Shown piece by piece: positions 1 through 7,264 of a stretch of 18,299 nt of DNA. The stretch covers positions 1 through 18,299 of the forward strand of contig DAOVIO010000072.1 of NCBI GenBank assembly GCA_030673645.1, written 5' to 3'. The notes beneath the pieces were generated by a model. That model had not been told where the DNA came from, made no database searches, and saw nothing but the letters and a program-made list of their open reading frames with translations. Source of the DNA: JAGLSB01 sp023135955. Lineage in GTDB: Bacteria; Bacteroidota; Bacteroidia; Bacteroidales; GCA-2748055. A program made the translations under genes and the position numbers. Each line of letters starts with the position of its first letter. Within the stretch, counting starts at the first letter, position 1.

Positions 1-174
1 AAGGCAAGAGAAGAAAAAAATCTAACTCAGGAACAACTTGGCGAATTAGTAGATAAAAAACGAACTTACATCTCCAGAGTGGAAAATAATGGCAGTAATT
101 TAACTTTAAAAACACTATACGACATTGTAGAGAAAGGTCTTGGCGGAAAAGTAAATATTTCAATCGAGGTATAA
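1..174 (+). CDS. XRE-family helix-turn-helix regulator, C-terminal part
   Basis: The first base is in frame; 57 codons are read before TAA at 172-174, so the start lies outside the window. The peptide contains LTQEQLGELVDKK followed by RTYISRVENN and a short C-terminal strand ending VNISIEV. This is the recognition-helix half of a Cro/CI (HTH_3) domain with the brief tail common in HigA-like antitoxins and small XRE regulators. A RelE/HigB-type toxin gene would be expected just to the left, outside the window; that is inference from how such families are usually arranged. It probably binds DNA as a dimer and represses its own operon. The 95 bases to the next gene hold nothing recognisable. 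Confidence 0.8.
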   Translation, partial: KAREEKNLTQEQLGELVDKKRTYISRVENNGSNLTLKTLYDIVEKGLGGKVNISIEV

Positions 175-269
175 TACATTACTTATTATAACGAAAAAAT
201 ATGTGTCAAATCAGGTGCTTCATAATATAAATAGATAAGGAATTAAATGATCATCAATCATATCTAAAA

Positions 270-1178
270 GTGAATATAAAAATAAACAATTTTGGGGCCT
301 TAATTACTACGATAATTATTCTAGCCTTCAGCTTTAGTTCTTGTTCCCAAACAGAGTCTATTCTGAAAATCGGATTAGTGGCTGACCCTCAATACGCAAA
401 TAAATCTACTGTAGGTAATAGATACTATAGTGAGTCTTTATGGAAACTGGAAGAAGCTATTGATGCTTTTAATTTTCATCATGTTGATTTTGTTCAAAAC
501 CTTGGAGATATCATAGATATTGAATGGAAAAGTTTCGATTCCATTATCCCTGTTTACCAAAACCTTAATCCGGATATTGAAAATTATCATTTGCTAGGGA
601 ATCATGACTTTGCCATCGACTCGTCTCATTTTGAGAATTTGCTTATGACTTTATCGATGCCCGATTATTATTATTCATATGAAAAAGAATCCTGGCGATT
701 TATTGTGTTAGATGCCACTGATTATTCAAATTATTCAAACTTTGCACATAAAAACGATACCGCTTTAATTAATGCTTATTACAATAATATTAACGGTCTG
801 CCTAACCATAATTCCTGGAATGGAGCAATCGGAAAGAATCAGCAAGATTGGCTTAAAATAGAACTGGAAAGTGCAGAATCATTAGATCAAAAAGTCATCA
901 TTTTTTCTCATATGCCTGTGAGGCCATTAAGTACTTCAGAAAATTTATGGAACGATTATGAAATTATTGAGATAATTGAAAACAGCTCAAATGTAAAGGC
1001 CTTTATTAATGGCCATCGTCATTCAGGTAATTATATTTTCAAAAACGGCATTCACTATATCACTCTTTATGGTATGGTAGAAACTATAACTAACTCTTAT
1101 AGCATCCTGGAAATATACGAAGACAGTTTAGTGCTGAAGGGATATGGCAATCAAAATAAATATATAATGGCTTATTAA
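270..1178 (+). CDS. Lipoprotein metallophosphatase, ADP-ribose/CDP-alcohol diphosphatase-like
   Basis: A 302-residue calcineurin-like phosphoesterase. All metal-site motifs are visible: D39-P-Q41 (DxQ in place of the usual DxH, as in the ADPRM family), GD80IID, GN111H112D, H214 in FSHMP, and GH249RH251. The early stretch VADPQYA and the RYY motif about ten residues later also recall ADPRM, Mn-dependent enzymes that split ADP-ribose and CDP-alcohols. The N-terminus is a lipoprotein signal (hydrophobic core 10-22, lipobox FSSC with C25), so it should act in the periplasm or at the outer membrane, where a nucleotide substrate is less obvious; the true substrate is unknown. Start is GTG at 270: the frame is closed by a stop at 228-230 and has no upstream ATG, and this start gives a signal peptide of normal length. 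Its 3' end overlaps the sigma gene on the other strand by 51 bases. Confidence 0.85.
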   Translation: MNIKINNFGALITTIIILAFSFSSCSQTESILKIGLVADPQYANKSTVGNRYYSESLWKLEEAIDAFNFHHVDFVQNLGDIIDIEWKSFDSIIPVYQNLNPDIENYHLLGNHDFAIDSSHFENLLMTLSMPDYYYSYEKESWRFIVLDATDYSNYSNFAHKNDTALINAYYNNINGLPNHNSWNGAIGKNQQDWLKIELESAESLDQKVIIFSHMPVRPLSTSENLWNDYEIIEIIENSSNVKAFINGHRHSGNYIFKNGIHYITLYGMVETITNSYSILEIYEDSLVLKGYGNQNKYIMAY

Positions 1179-1706
1179 GACCTGATCTAATGACTTCAGT
1201 GCTAGGTTCATATGACGCTTAACAGTATTCACAGAAATATCTAATATATCAGCTATTTCGTAGTTTGTCAAATTTAATCTCCTGCGCATAATAAATACTT
1301 TTCTTCTCTGACCAGGTAAATCTGAAATTTCAATCCTTGCCTTTTCCTTTAATTCCGAATAAATTAAGTCAAAGCTTGGATTATCCAAACAATTATGGAA
1401 ATGTGTATTAAGTTCGTCAATTTGAATTTTTTTCTTTAATGATTGACTTAAGAGTTTGAAAATGTGGTTTTTAGTTATTGTGAAAATATAGGACTTAAAA
1501 GATAACTCAGGATTTAAAGTGGCTCTTTTTTCCCATACCTTAATGAAAACATGTTGAACAACTTCCTCTGCGCCATGGTGATTTTTTAACAACAATAAGG
1601 AAAAACTGAATAGACAATCGCAATATTTATTATACAGATCGTTAAAAGCAATTATAGATCCTTTTGATAGTTCACTAATCAATAATTTTTCCGCTGATCT
1701 TTCCAT
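1128..1706 (-). CDS. ECF-type RNA polymerase sigma-70 factor
   Basis: 192 residues. Region 2 spans about 20-85, with AEEVVQHVFIKVWEKR at 46-61 matching the conserved region 2.2-2.4 core. Region 4 spans about 125-175, with a helix-turn-helix NYEIADILDISVNTVKRHM at 148-166. Length and motifs fit the Bacteroidota ECF family usually paired with a FecR-type anti-sigma gene and a SusC/TonB receptor. Here the downstream side is occupied by a convergent gene, so no FecR partner follows. The last 17 codons overlap the phosphatase gene. The nearest anti-sigma-like gene is the stub about 9 kb away at 10370-10588. It starts at ATG 1704-1706 with no Shine-Dalgarno. It would redirect RNA polymerase to unknown targets, possibly the lyase/SusCD locus. 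The 242-base AT-rich gap upstream is shared with the divergent amidohydrolase. Confidence 0.92.
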   Translation of the reverse strand: MERSAEKLLISELSKGSIIAFNDLYNKYCDCLFSFSLLLLKNHHGAEEVVQHVFIKVWEKRATLNPELSFKSYIFTITKNHIFKLLSQSLKKKIQIDELNTHFHNCLDNPSFDLIYSELKEKARIEISDLPGQRRKVFIMRRRLNLTNYEIADILDISVNTVKRHMNLALKSLDQVLISHYIFILIAISLQH

Positions 1707-1948
1707 AATTTAGGAGTAATAACCAGTGCTTAATTATGTGTGAAAAGAAAGAAAATCTATTATCAGAAAATCATTAGTCAATAAATATAACACTATTTTT
1801 ACAAATAATCTTTTTATTGATAATAATAAGATATATTTATAATGCCCTAAAATAATGGGGAACGCGTTCGTATTGACAAAGTTTCGTATTATATTATTAG
1901 TAGATTACCAGATATTGTAAATTATTTTCATTAATTAATTCAGTAATT

Positions 1949-3016
1949 ATGAAATCTCATAAAATGTCCGTTTTTAGAATTTTTCCAGTTTTTTTTCTAC
2001 TAATCTCCTGTAACGGTAAACAATCCGATCTCTACCATGAGATGACCAAAATAGATGTTCATGTGCATATAAGGACAGAAAATACAGAAATAATGGATTT
2101 GGCTGAAGCAGAGGGCTTCAAATTACTTACACTTAATACCAAGTCACACAGCCAGGTCTATATTGATTCACAAATGGTATTTGCCAAAGCAATGAAGGAG
2201 AAATATCCAGAGAAAATTTCATATATCACAACCTTTTCAATGGAAAACTTCGAAGACCCTGACTGGGCAGATGATGTAATCCTGAAACTTAAAAAGGATT
2301 TTGAAGAAGGGGCAATTGGTGTTAAAATATGGAAAGATATCGGAATGACATTCCGTGATAGTATGGGTAATTTTGTTTTTATAGATGACCCTATGTTTGA
2401 TCCAATTATTGACTTTATTATCGAAAATGATAAAACGGTTGTAGCACATATTGGAGAACCAAAAAACTGTTGGCTCCCATTAGATTCAATGACTGTCAAT
2501 AACAATAAAAGATATTACGAGTCACATCCGGAATATCATATGTATTTACACCCGGATTATCCATCATATGAAAAACTAATTGAATCCCGAGACAATTTAC
2601 TTGCAAAAAACCCCGACCTGAGATTTGTTGGGGCACATTTGGGAAGTCTTGAGTGGAGCGTCGATGAGTTGGCCCTGCGTCTGGACAAGTATCCAAATCT
2701 TGCTGTCGATATGTCTGCCAGAGTAGGAGATTTACAGTTTCAGGAAAGGGAAAAAGTAAAGGCCTTTGTTATTAAGTATCAGGACAGGCTGCTGTATGGT
2801 ACCGATATTGGAATTACTGTAGAAGATAATATTGAAAGTAGATTAGCCTCATATGAGAATAGGTGGAAGTCAGACTGGAAGTATTTTTCGACCAACGAAA
2901 CAATGACTTCCCGAAATTTTGATAAACCCTTCAATGGATTAGAACTGGATGAAGATATATTAAGAAAAATTTATTTTTCCAATGCAATGAAGTGGTATCC
3001 TGAGGCTTTCAATTAG
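1949..3016 (+). CDS. Amidohydrolase-2 family lipoprotein (TIM-barrel metal hydrolase)
   Basis: 355 residues. The signal peptide ends in the lipobox LLISC (C21). Next comes the amidohydrolase motif D36-V-H38-V-H40, then K126 in GVKIWK, H167 in AHIGEP, H230 in GAHLGS and D286 in YGTDIG. This ordered set of HxH, two His and a late Asp is the metal site of COG2159/amidohydrolase-2 enzymes, which include decarboxylases and lactonases. The substrate cannot be read. A lipid anchor is unusual for a family that is mostly cytoplasmic, and implies action outside the cytoplasm. M6 (1964) is an alternative start; M1 gives a charged n-region and was kept. It is divergent from the sigma gene and convergent with the lyase. 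Function in the glycan pathway is only suggested by proximity. Confidence 0.88.
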   Translation: MKSHKMSVFRIFPVFFLLISCNGKQSDLYHEMTKIDVHVHIRTENTEIMDLAEAEGFKLLTLNTKSHSQVYIDSQMVFAKAMKEKYPEKISYITTFSMENFEDPDWADDVILKLKKDFEEGAIGVKIWKDIGMTFRDSMGNFVFIDDPMFDPIIDFIIENDKTVVAHIGEPKNCWLPLDSMTVNNNKRYYESHPEYHMYLHPDYPSYEKLIESRDNLLAKNPDLRFVGAHLGSLEWSVDELALRLDKYPNLAVDMSARVGDLQFQEREKVKAFVIKYQDRLLYGTDIGITVEDNIESRLASYENRWKSDWKYFSTNETMTSRNFDKPFNGLELDEDILRKIYFSNAMKWYPEAFN

Positions 3017-3125
3017 GCTGAAAAATGAAGTAAATCAACAGGGCGCTAACCAATGAAAATTTGATCCTGTTTTCCGAAAAAGACACATGAAATTCAAAAT
3101 AATTACGACTTGTGAGGGTAAAGAA

Positions 3126-3291
3126 GAGATTGCTTCAGTCGCTCTCGTTCCTCGGGCTTCTTCGCAAATACGTGGCTTTGGCAGCGCTGTGGTATAAAAA
3201 AGTTGGCGGCAAAGCCGCCAACTTTTTTATACCACCCAACCCCCGAGTGAGTTTCGTCATTGCGAACCGACGGAGGAGGTGAAGCAATCTC
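3126..3291. repeat. 166-base nested palindromic (MITE/REP-like) element
   Basis: The ends are a perfect 12-bp inverted repeat: GAGATTGCTTCA at 3126-3137 and its complement at 3280-3291. Each end continues into a related unit running GAGATTGCTTC ... TTCGCAA(n)ACG (left, 3126-3172) and, inverted, CGTCATTGCGAA ... GAAGCAATCTC (right, 3255-3291). From memory, units of the form CGTCATTGCGA...GAAGCAATCTC are dispersed palindromic repeats in many bacterial genomes; that is recollection, not a search. No clear target-site duplication is seen at the borders. The centre is the 22-bp-arm hairpin listed separately. Confidence 0.75.
3189..3235. terminator. Bidirectional intrinsic terminator hairpin
   Basis: Two perfect 22-base arms (3189-3210 and 3214-3235) are separated by a 3-base loop AAA. 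The core GTTGGCGGC/GCCGCCAAC is flanked by A6 on the left and T6 on the right, so the transcript in either direction ends in a GC stem followed by a U run. It sits between the convergent amidohydrolase and lyase genes, where it can end both transcripts. Confidence 0.9.
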
Positions 3292-3465
3292 GTGTCTTTT
3301 GTGGGAGATGGATTTAGAATAAATGTAATACGGTGTGCCAAATACTGATCCATTTGTTGTGACATCTGATTTTCCCTAATTTTAATTTTAACGAGACACC
3401 TGAAATGTAGAGTAATATGATCGTATTATGCTGATTATAAGCAGGTTTAGATTTTTGAAATAAAA

Positions 3466-5418
3466 TTAATAATCCAATATTTTTGTAGATAATTCTCTTT
3501 CAGGATGATGATTTACTAAAATTTCTTCACCTTCTTTTACTATACGAATCAGACCATCATTAATAGATACTACTGGTCTTGTCTCTCCTGGCTTATTTAC
3601 TGTAAGCACTACCAAATAATTGGTTTCAGAACCGGTAGTCTTCAGTTTAATCGTTCTTAAACGTGCTTCATCCTGATCATATTCTGATGAACCATATACA
3701 TCAGATGCCTCCAGCATTCGTTCAGTTACTTCAGAGGAAACCCCTGAAGGCAACAGTGGAAACATTGATAATGATGCCTTTTCTTTTTCTACTTCATAAC
3801 CGGAAGCTCTCTTTTCAATATTAGCAATTTCATTGGCCTGCAGTGACCATTCAAAGGAGGAGCCAGCTTTAGCTTTTAGCCTATCCGCAATAATTATTAT
3901 GTTTGGTTTAATAAACATCAATTGACGCTCAAAATACTCAAGGCCGGCTTCGTCAACATATATATTTCCTGCATTCCCAATAACATAGTCATATTCATCC
4001 CTTGTTTCAGTCAGCATTATTTTTGGAGCCGGTTCCCGGTTTTGGAATGCCATATAATCCAGCCATTTTTCTCCTGCTCCTGCCTGTCCTTTACCATTTA
4101 CTAAAATCGTATTGTGATTTCGTGTTTCTTTTAATTTAGTATAGCCGGGATCGATGGCCAGCCATGTGCCATTTGCATAGATTACAAAATGATTAATATT
4201 CGGATGCTGATGTCCGGGTCCGTAGCCTCTGTGTGATACTCTCTCTGGTTTTACTTGATTTGCGTGTCCCGGAGCGGGTCCACATCGAAACCCTACTAAG
4301 GTAGCATCCTCTTTCCAACTACTGCGCATTGTCACAAAACCATGATCCTCAAAATAATGAAAATCCATTTCTGCAGATTTATAATCAATTGGGCTAACTG
4401 AAGCGTCATAGCATAAAAAATCCATCCATGACAATTTATGAGGTATCGTATCCTGAATTTCTAATGCAAAGTCCTGTACAACACCATCCCTATATTTACT
4501 AGCAGGCAGATAAAGCAAATAGGCTGGTAAATACAAGTCAGTGTTACAATCACTAAAATTAATTACTCTGGTTGTTTTATCGGGGACTGAAAAATGTATA
4601 AGAAATTTGCCAGTCTTTTTGAGCCATGAATAGTCTTTAAAATAATCATGATAACCAGAGGTTTTGGCACCTTCAAGGTATCTCAGAAAATAGCCCGTAC
4701 CATATTGCCAGTATTGAACACCCTCTCCCCAGGATCCGTCCAAAGGGGCGTTTTGGATTATATACTCTGTCCACTCATTTGCCTGACTCAAGAATCTTTC
4801 CCGGTTAGGATCCCCTTCTTCCAGTATTAATCCAACTGTACCTATTGCCGATGTTTCAATTAGTAAATGATTGCTTAAGGCTCTTGTGCTGGAAGCTGTA
4901 TTTTTTACTATTTCTGCTTCTTTTGTAAGTCGTATTACAATACTTTTTTTCAAATCATCGTCCAGATAATTATAAAGCCAATCATAAATCTGTGCGAGCC
5001 CGCTTACCCACGAAGAACGTCCAAGATTTTGACTTCCTTCCCAGCTTTCTACATCTAATATCGCCCTAATCCATTTTTCTGCTCCACTAAGATATTTAAC
5101 ATCCCTGGTAAGTTGATAGGCCAATCCTAAGGATGGCAGAGATTCGCCTATTCTCCTGTTCCTATTATTTGCATCTAGATCCTGAGCTGGCTCTTCCTCT
5201 ATAAAATCATCTGCTAACTGAATAGTAAGATCATAAAGGTGTTTATTAGTAGTTTCAGCTTTATGAATTAGATCATCAATGTTATCCTCCGTGATAATAA
5301 GCCGGGGATAATTATCATTAATCTTGGAAGTGCCGTCATTTATATTCGTATTAGCTGTTTGTGAACAAGCGATTGTGAAGATCACAACAACAGTTAAAAT
5401 TGTCTTTATCAAACCCAT
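3466..5418 (-). CDS. Heparinase II/III-family polysaccharide lyase, lipoprotein
   Basis: 650 residues with a lipoprotein signal (lipobox FTIAC, C18). Residues about 35-330 form the helical (alpha/alpha) toroid, with N183-H184 in LSNHLL and Y236/Y239 in EGVQYWQYG, positions that match the catalytic Asn/His and Tyr of PL15/17/21-type lyases. Residues about 350-650 form the beta-sandwich heparinase II/III C-domain: GHQHPNINHF (H403, H405), AIDPGY (D423) and HNTILVNGKGQ (H435) look like the Zn-binding set. Such enzymes cleave uronic-acid glycans (heparin/heparan, alginate, ulvan-like) by beta-elimination; the exact polymer cannot be assigned. Being lipidated it would act at the outer membrane or in the periplasm, feeding or following the adjacent SusCD. 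A terminator separates it from susD, so it may be expressed at a lower level or from its own promoter within 5419-5486. Start is ATG at 5416-5418. Confidence 0.92.
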   Translation of the reverse strand: MGLIKTILTVVVIFTIACSQTANTNINDGTSKINDNYPRLIITEDNIDDLIHKAETTNKHLYDLTIQLADDFIEEEPAQDLDANNRNRRIGESLPSLGLAYQLTRDVKYLSGAEKWIRAILDVESWEGSQNLGRSSWVSGLAQIYDWLYNYLDDDLKKSIVIRLTKEAEIVKNTASSTRALSNHLLIETSAIGTVGLILEEGDPNRERFLSQANEWTEYIIQNAPLDGSWGEGVQYWQYGTGYFLRYLEGAKTSGYHDYFKDYSWLKKTGKFLIHFSVPDKTTRVINFSDCNTDLYLPAYLLYLPASKYRDGVVQDFALEIQDTIPHKLSWMDFLCYDASVSPIDYKSAEMDFHYFEDHGFVTMRSSWKEDATLVGFRCGPAPGHANQVKPERVSHRGYGPGHQHPNINHFVIYANGTWLAIDPGYTKLKETRNHNTILVNGKGQAGAGEKWLDYMAFQNREPAPKIMLTETRDEYDYVIGNAGNIYVDEAGLEYFERQLMFIKPNIIIIADRLKAKAGSSFEWSLQANEIANIEKRASGYEVEKEKASLSMFPLLPSGVSSEVTERMLEASDVYGSSEYDQDEARLRTIKLKTTGSETNYLVVLTVNKPGETRPVVSINDGLIRIVKEGEEILVNHHPERELSTKILDY

Positions 5419-5486
5419 TGAAGTTGATTTAAATAGAAGTGAAATATTATTCAGGTGATGCAGGTATCACAAAGCGTCTGATCAAA

Positions 5487-5527
5487 AAACCATCCCCCAA
5501 TAACAAAAATCGCATGGGGGATGGTTT
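5487..5527 (-). terminator. Intrinsic terminator between susD and lyase gene
   Basis: Perfect 12-bp arms, AAACCATCCCCC (5487-5498) and its complement (5516-5527), enclose a 17-base loop. Read on the minus strand the stem is GC-rich and is followed by T6 (stem end GGGGGATGGTTT then TTTGAT). It lies 31 bases after the susD stop and 68 bases before the lyase start. The plus-strand reading has a poorer T run (TTTCTT). It would end or attenuate the susCD transcript. Confidence 0.9.
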
Positions 5528-5558
5528 CTTAAAGGATTCTATCTTTTATTAAACTGCT

Positions 5559-7244
5559 TTAATCGTAACCAGGGTTTTGAGGAAATTTAAGATCCAGGTT
5601 TGCGTCGATCACGCTTTGGGGGATCGGAAGCAGCAAATCCCGTTCAGTCGGACCTGTGCTGTTCCATCCTGTAACCCCATCATCAATCACGGCATCATTG
5701 TATAGCGAAGTACGCTCCAGCCATAAGTTGTTACGCATGAGAACGTACCTTCTGTGACCCTCGCCCCACAATTCTCGGGCACTTTCGTCCAGAATGAAAT
5801 CAATGTCCACATCGGCAGCCGAAATCCGGTCTGCATTGGCCCGTTCGCGAAGTTCGTTTATCGAGTTGGCAGCATCGCTGGCCTTCCCATTTTTAAACTG
5901 GGTCTCGGCAAGCAATAAATAACATTCAGCCAATCTCAGGTAAGGCCAGTCTTTATACCCTTGGTGCTTATCTAAAGTAACCGGGTTGGTCTCATCGTGC
6001 TTTCGGGACCAGGTCCAGTACCAGTTTTTGTATGAATATGTTTCTGTTTCCAGCCAGATTGTGTCGCCATAGTTATATCCGGATGGAAGTAAATCTGCAC
6101 CCATTGCTTCTCCCTCAGCATAATCGGTTAATATTAGGTACTTCCTCCAGGTAAATTCAGACCCCCTGTTGTCGTTTTGCGATCCGGCATTGTTCCCGGG
6201 TTTGAACAGAGACATCATGAAAACGGTGGGTTGGGCATCCCCTACGCCCCTTCCTCCTCTATCATTGGAAATCTTGAATGGGGTAACCAAGACACTATCG
6301 TCTCCGATTACCTGAATCTTGTCGTAGCGGCCGCCAAAATAGCGACGGTTCCAGAAATAATCCCCTCCTTCAACAAGTGGTTCACTTTGTAATACATACA
6401 TGTTTTCAGTATTCCCATCATCACGGTTTGTATTGCCCTCCAGGAACATGTCGCTGAATACGTCTCCCGGCTTATCCAGGTTGACTCCGTACCTATCGGT
6501 TACCAGTTGGTACGGGCCGTTGTCAATAATATCCCTGAGTAGTGTTTCCGCTTCTACATTATTGCCCAATTCCATGTTTACTTCGGCTAGATAATGTTTG
6601 GCCACCCAGCTGGTGATATTGCTCGCCTTAGGATTCGGGTCTCCCGTAATATTATCTACCGCATATTGCAGGTCCTCCACTATCTGTTGCCGTATTTCTG
6701 CCACGGGGGTCCTCACCCAGTCTGTTTTTATTTCGCCCCCGGCTTCAGCCAGGTTCAGCGGCACATCTCCGAAAAGGTTTACCAGGTGCCGGTACGCGAA
6801 TGCCCTGAAGAACCGGGCCTCACCCTGTGTCTGTTTCATTTCTGCTTCGGTCCAGTTCACGTACGGCTGCTCGGAGGCTATAATGATCGTGTTAGCCGAG
6901 TTGATGATGCTATACAGCCAGCTCCACATAAACAGATAGTGCCCTTCGCTTGGCTGAACTTCAAGTCCGAATTTATTCACAGCAGAGCCCACACTCAGCG
7001 CAAAACAGATATCCGTACCGATAAAGGTAAAATTAAGGGTAGGCGTGTTGGAATCATACCCTTTCTTTTCAATACGTGCCTGTGCATACAGTGCATTGAT
7101 GCCCATCTGAAAACCCTCTGTTGTTTCAAACAGATTACGCGATGACATCACGTCCGGCGGATCTTCCACCAGGTATTCCTCTGAACAGCCCAGCGTAAAG
7201 ATTGCCAGCAAAAAAACTATAATAATATTTTTTGTATTTTTCAT
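5559..7244 (-). CDS. susD: SusD/RagB-family glycan-binding lipoprotein
   Basis: 561 residues from ATG at 7242-7244. A TTG three codons upstream (7251-7253) is possible, but the ATG gives a normal lipoprotein signal: MKNTKN, hydrophobic core, lipobox FTLGC with C20, then SEEYL. The body has SusD features: the tetratricopeptide-like helical start (VMSSRNLFETTEGFQMGINALY), RFFRAFAYRHLVNLFGDVPL, WPYLRLAECYLLLAE near residue 450, and the RARELWGEGHRR-like ESARELWGEGHRR with a C-terminal LPIPQSVIDAN and PQNPGYD. SusD binds oligosaccharides on the cell surface and closes as a lid over the SusC transporter. It starts 20 bases after susC and is clearly co-transcribed with it. Base composition matches susC and is visibly richer in GC than the genes on either side. 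Confidence 0.97.
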   Translation of the reverse strand: MKNTKNIIIVFLLAIFTLGCSEEYLVEDPPDVMSSRNLFETTEGFQMGINALYAQARIEKKGYDSNTPTLNFTFIGTDICFALSVGSAVNKFGLEVQPSEGHYLFMWSWLYSIINSANTIIIASEQPYVNWTEAEMKQTQGEARFFRAFAYRHLVNLFGDVPLNLAEAGGEIKTDWVRTPVAEIRQQIVEDLQYAVDNITGDPNPKASNITSWVAKHYLAEVNMELGNNVEAETLLRDIIDNGPYQLVTDRYGVNLDKPGDVFSDMFLEGNTNRDDGNTENMYVLQSEPLVEGGDYFWNRRYFGGRYDKIQVIGDDSVLVTPFKISNDRGGRGVGDAQPTVFMMSLFKPGNNAGSQNDNRGSEFTWRKYLILTDYAEGEAMGADLLPSGYNYGDTIWLETETYSYKNWYWTWSRKHDETNPVTLDKHQGYKDWPYLRLAECYLLLAETQFKNGKASDAANSINELRERANADRISAADVDIDFILDESARELWGEGHRRYVLMRNNLWLERTSLYNDAVIDDGVTGWNSTGPTERDLLLPIPQSVIDANLDLKFPQNPGYD

Positions 7245-7264
7245 GTCATTCAAAATTATAAGGA

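Larger units (their letters stand above)
3017..3465. other. 449-base intergenic region between convergent genes
   Basis: No credible gene is present. It holds the nested palindromic element (3126-3291) with a terminator hairpin at its core. The right part (about 3300-3465) is AT-rich and featureless to my reading. An open frame on the minus strand at 3135-3365 is a by-product of the repeat. Confidence 0.8.

Noticed and set aside
1861..1900. TTGACA-like -35 element before the amidohydrolase gene
   Set aside because: No fitting -10 at 16-18 bases, and this consensus is not the one normally used in Bacteroidota.
3135..3365. 76-codon open frame on the minus strand with the peptide LLRRFAMTKL
   Set aside because: It runs through the inverted repeat element and has no start context. 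Peptides of this type are common artefacts of the GAGATTGCTTC repeat.
6594..7145. 183-codon plus-strand open frame opposite susD
   Set aside because: It lies wholly inside the certain susD gene, with composition explained by the opposite strand's codon use.
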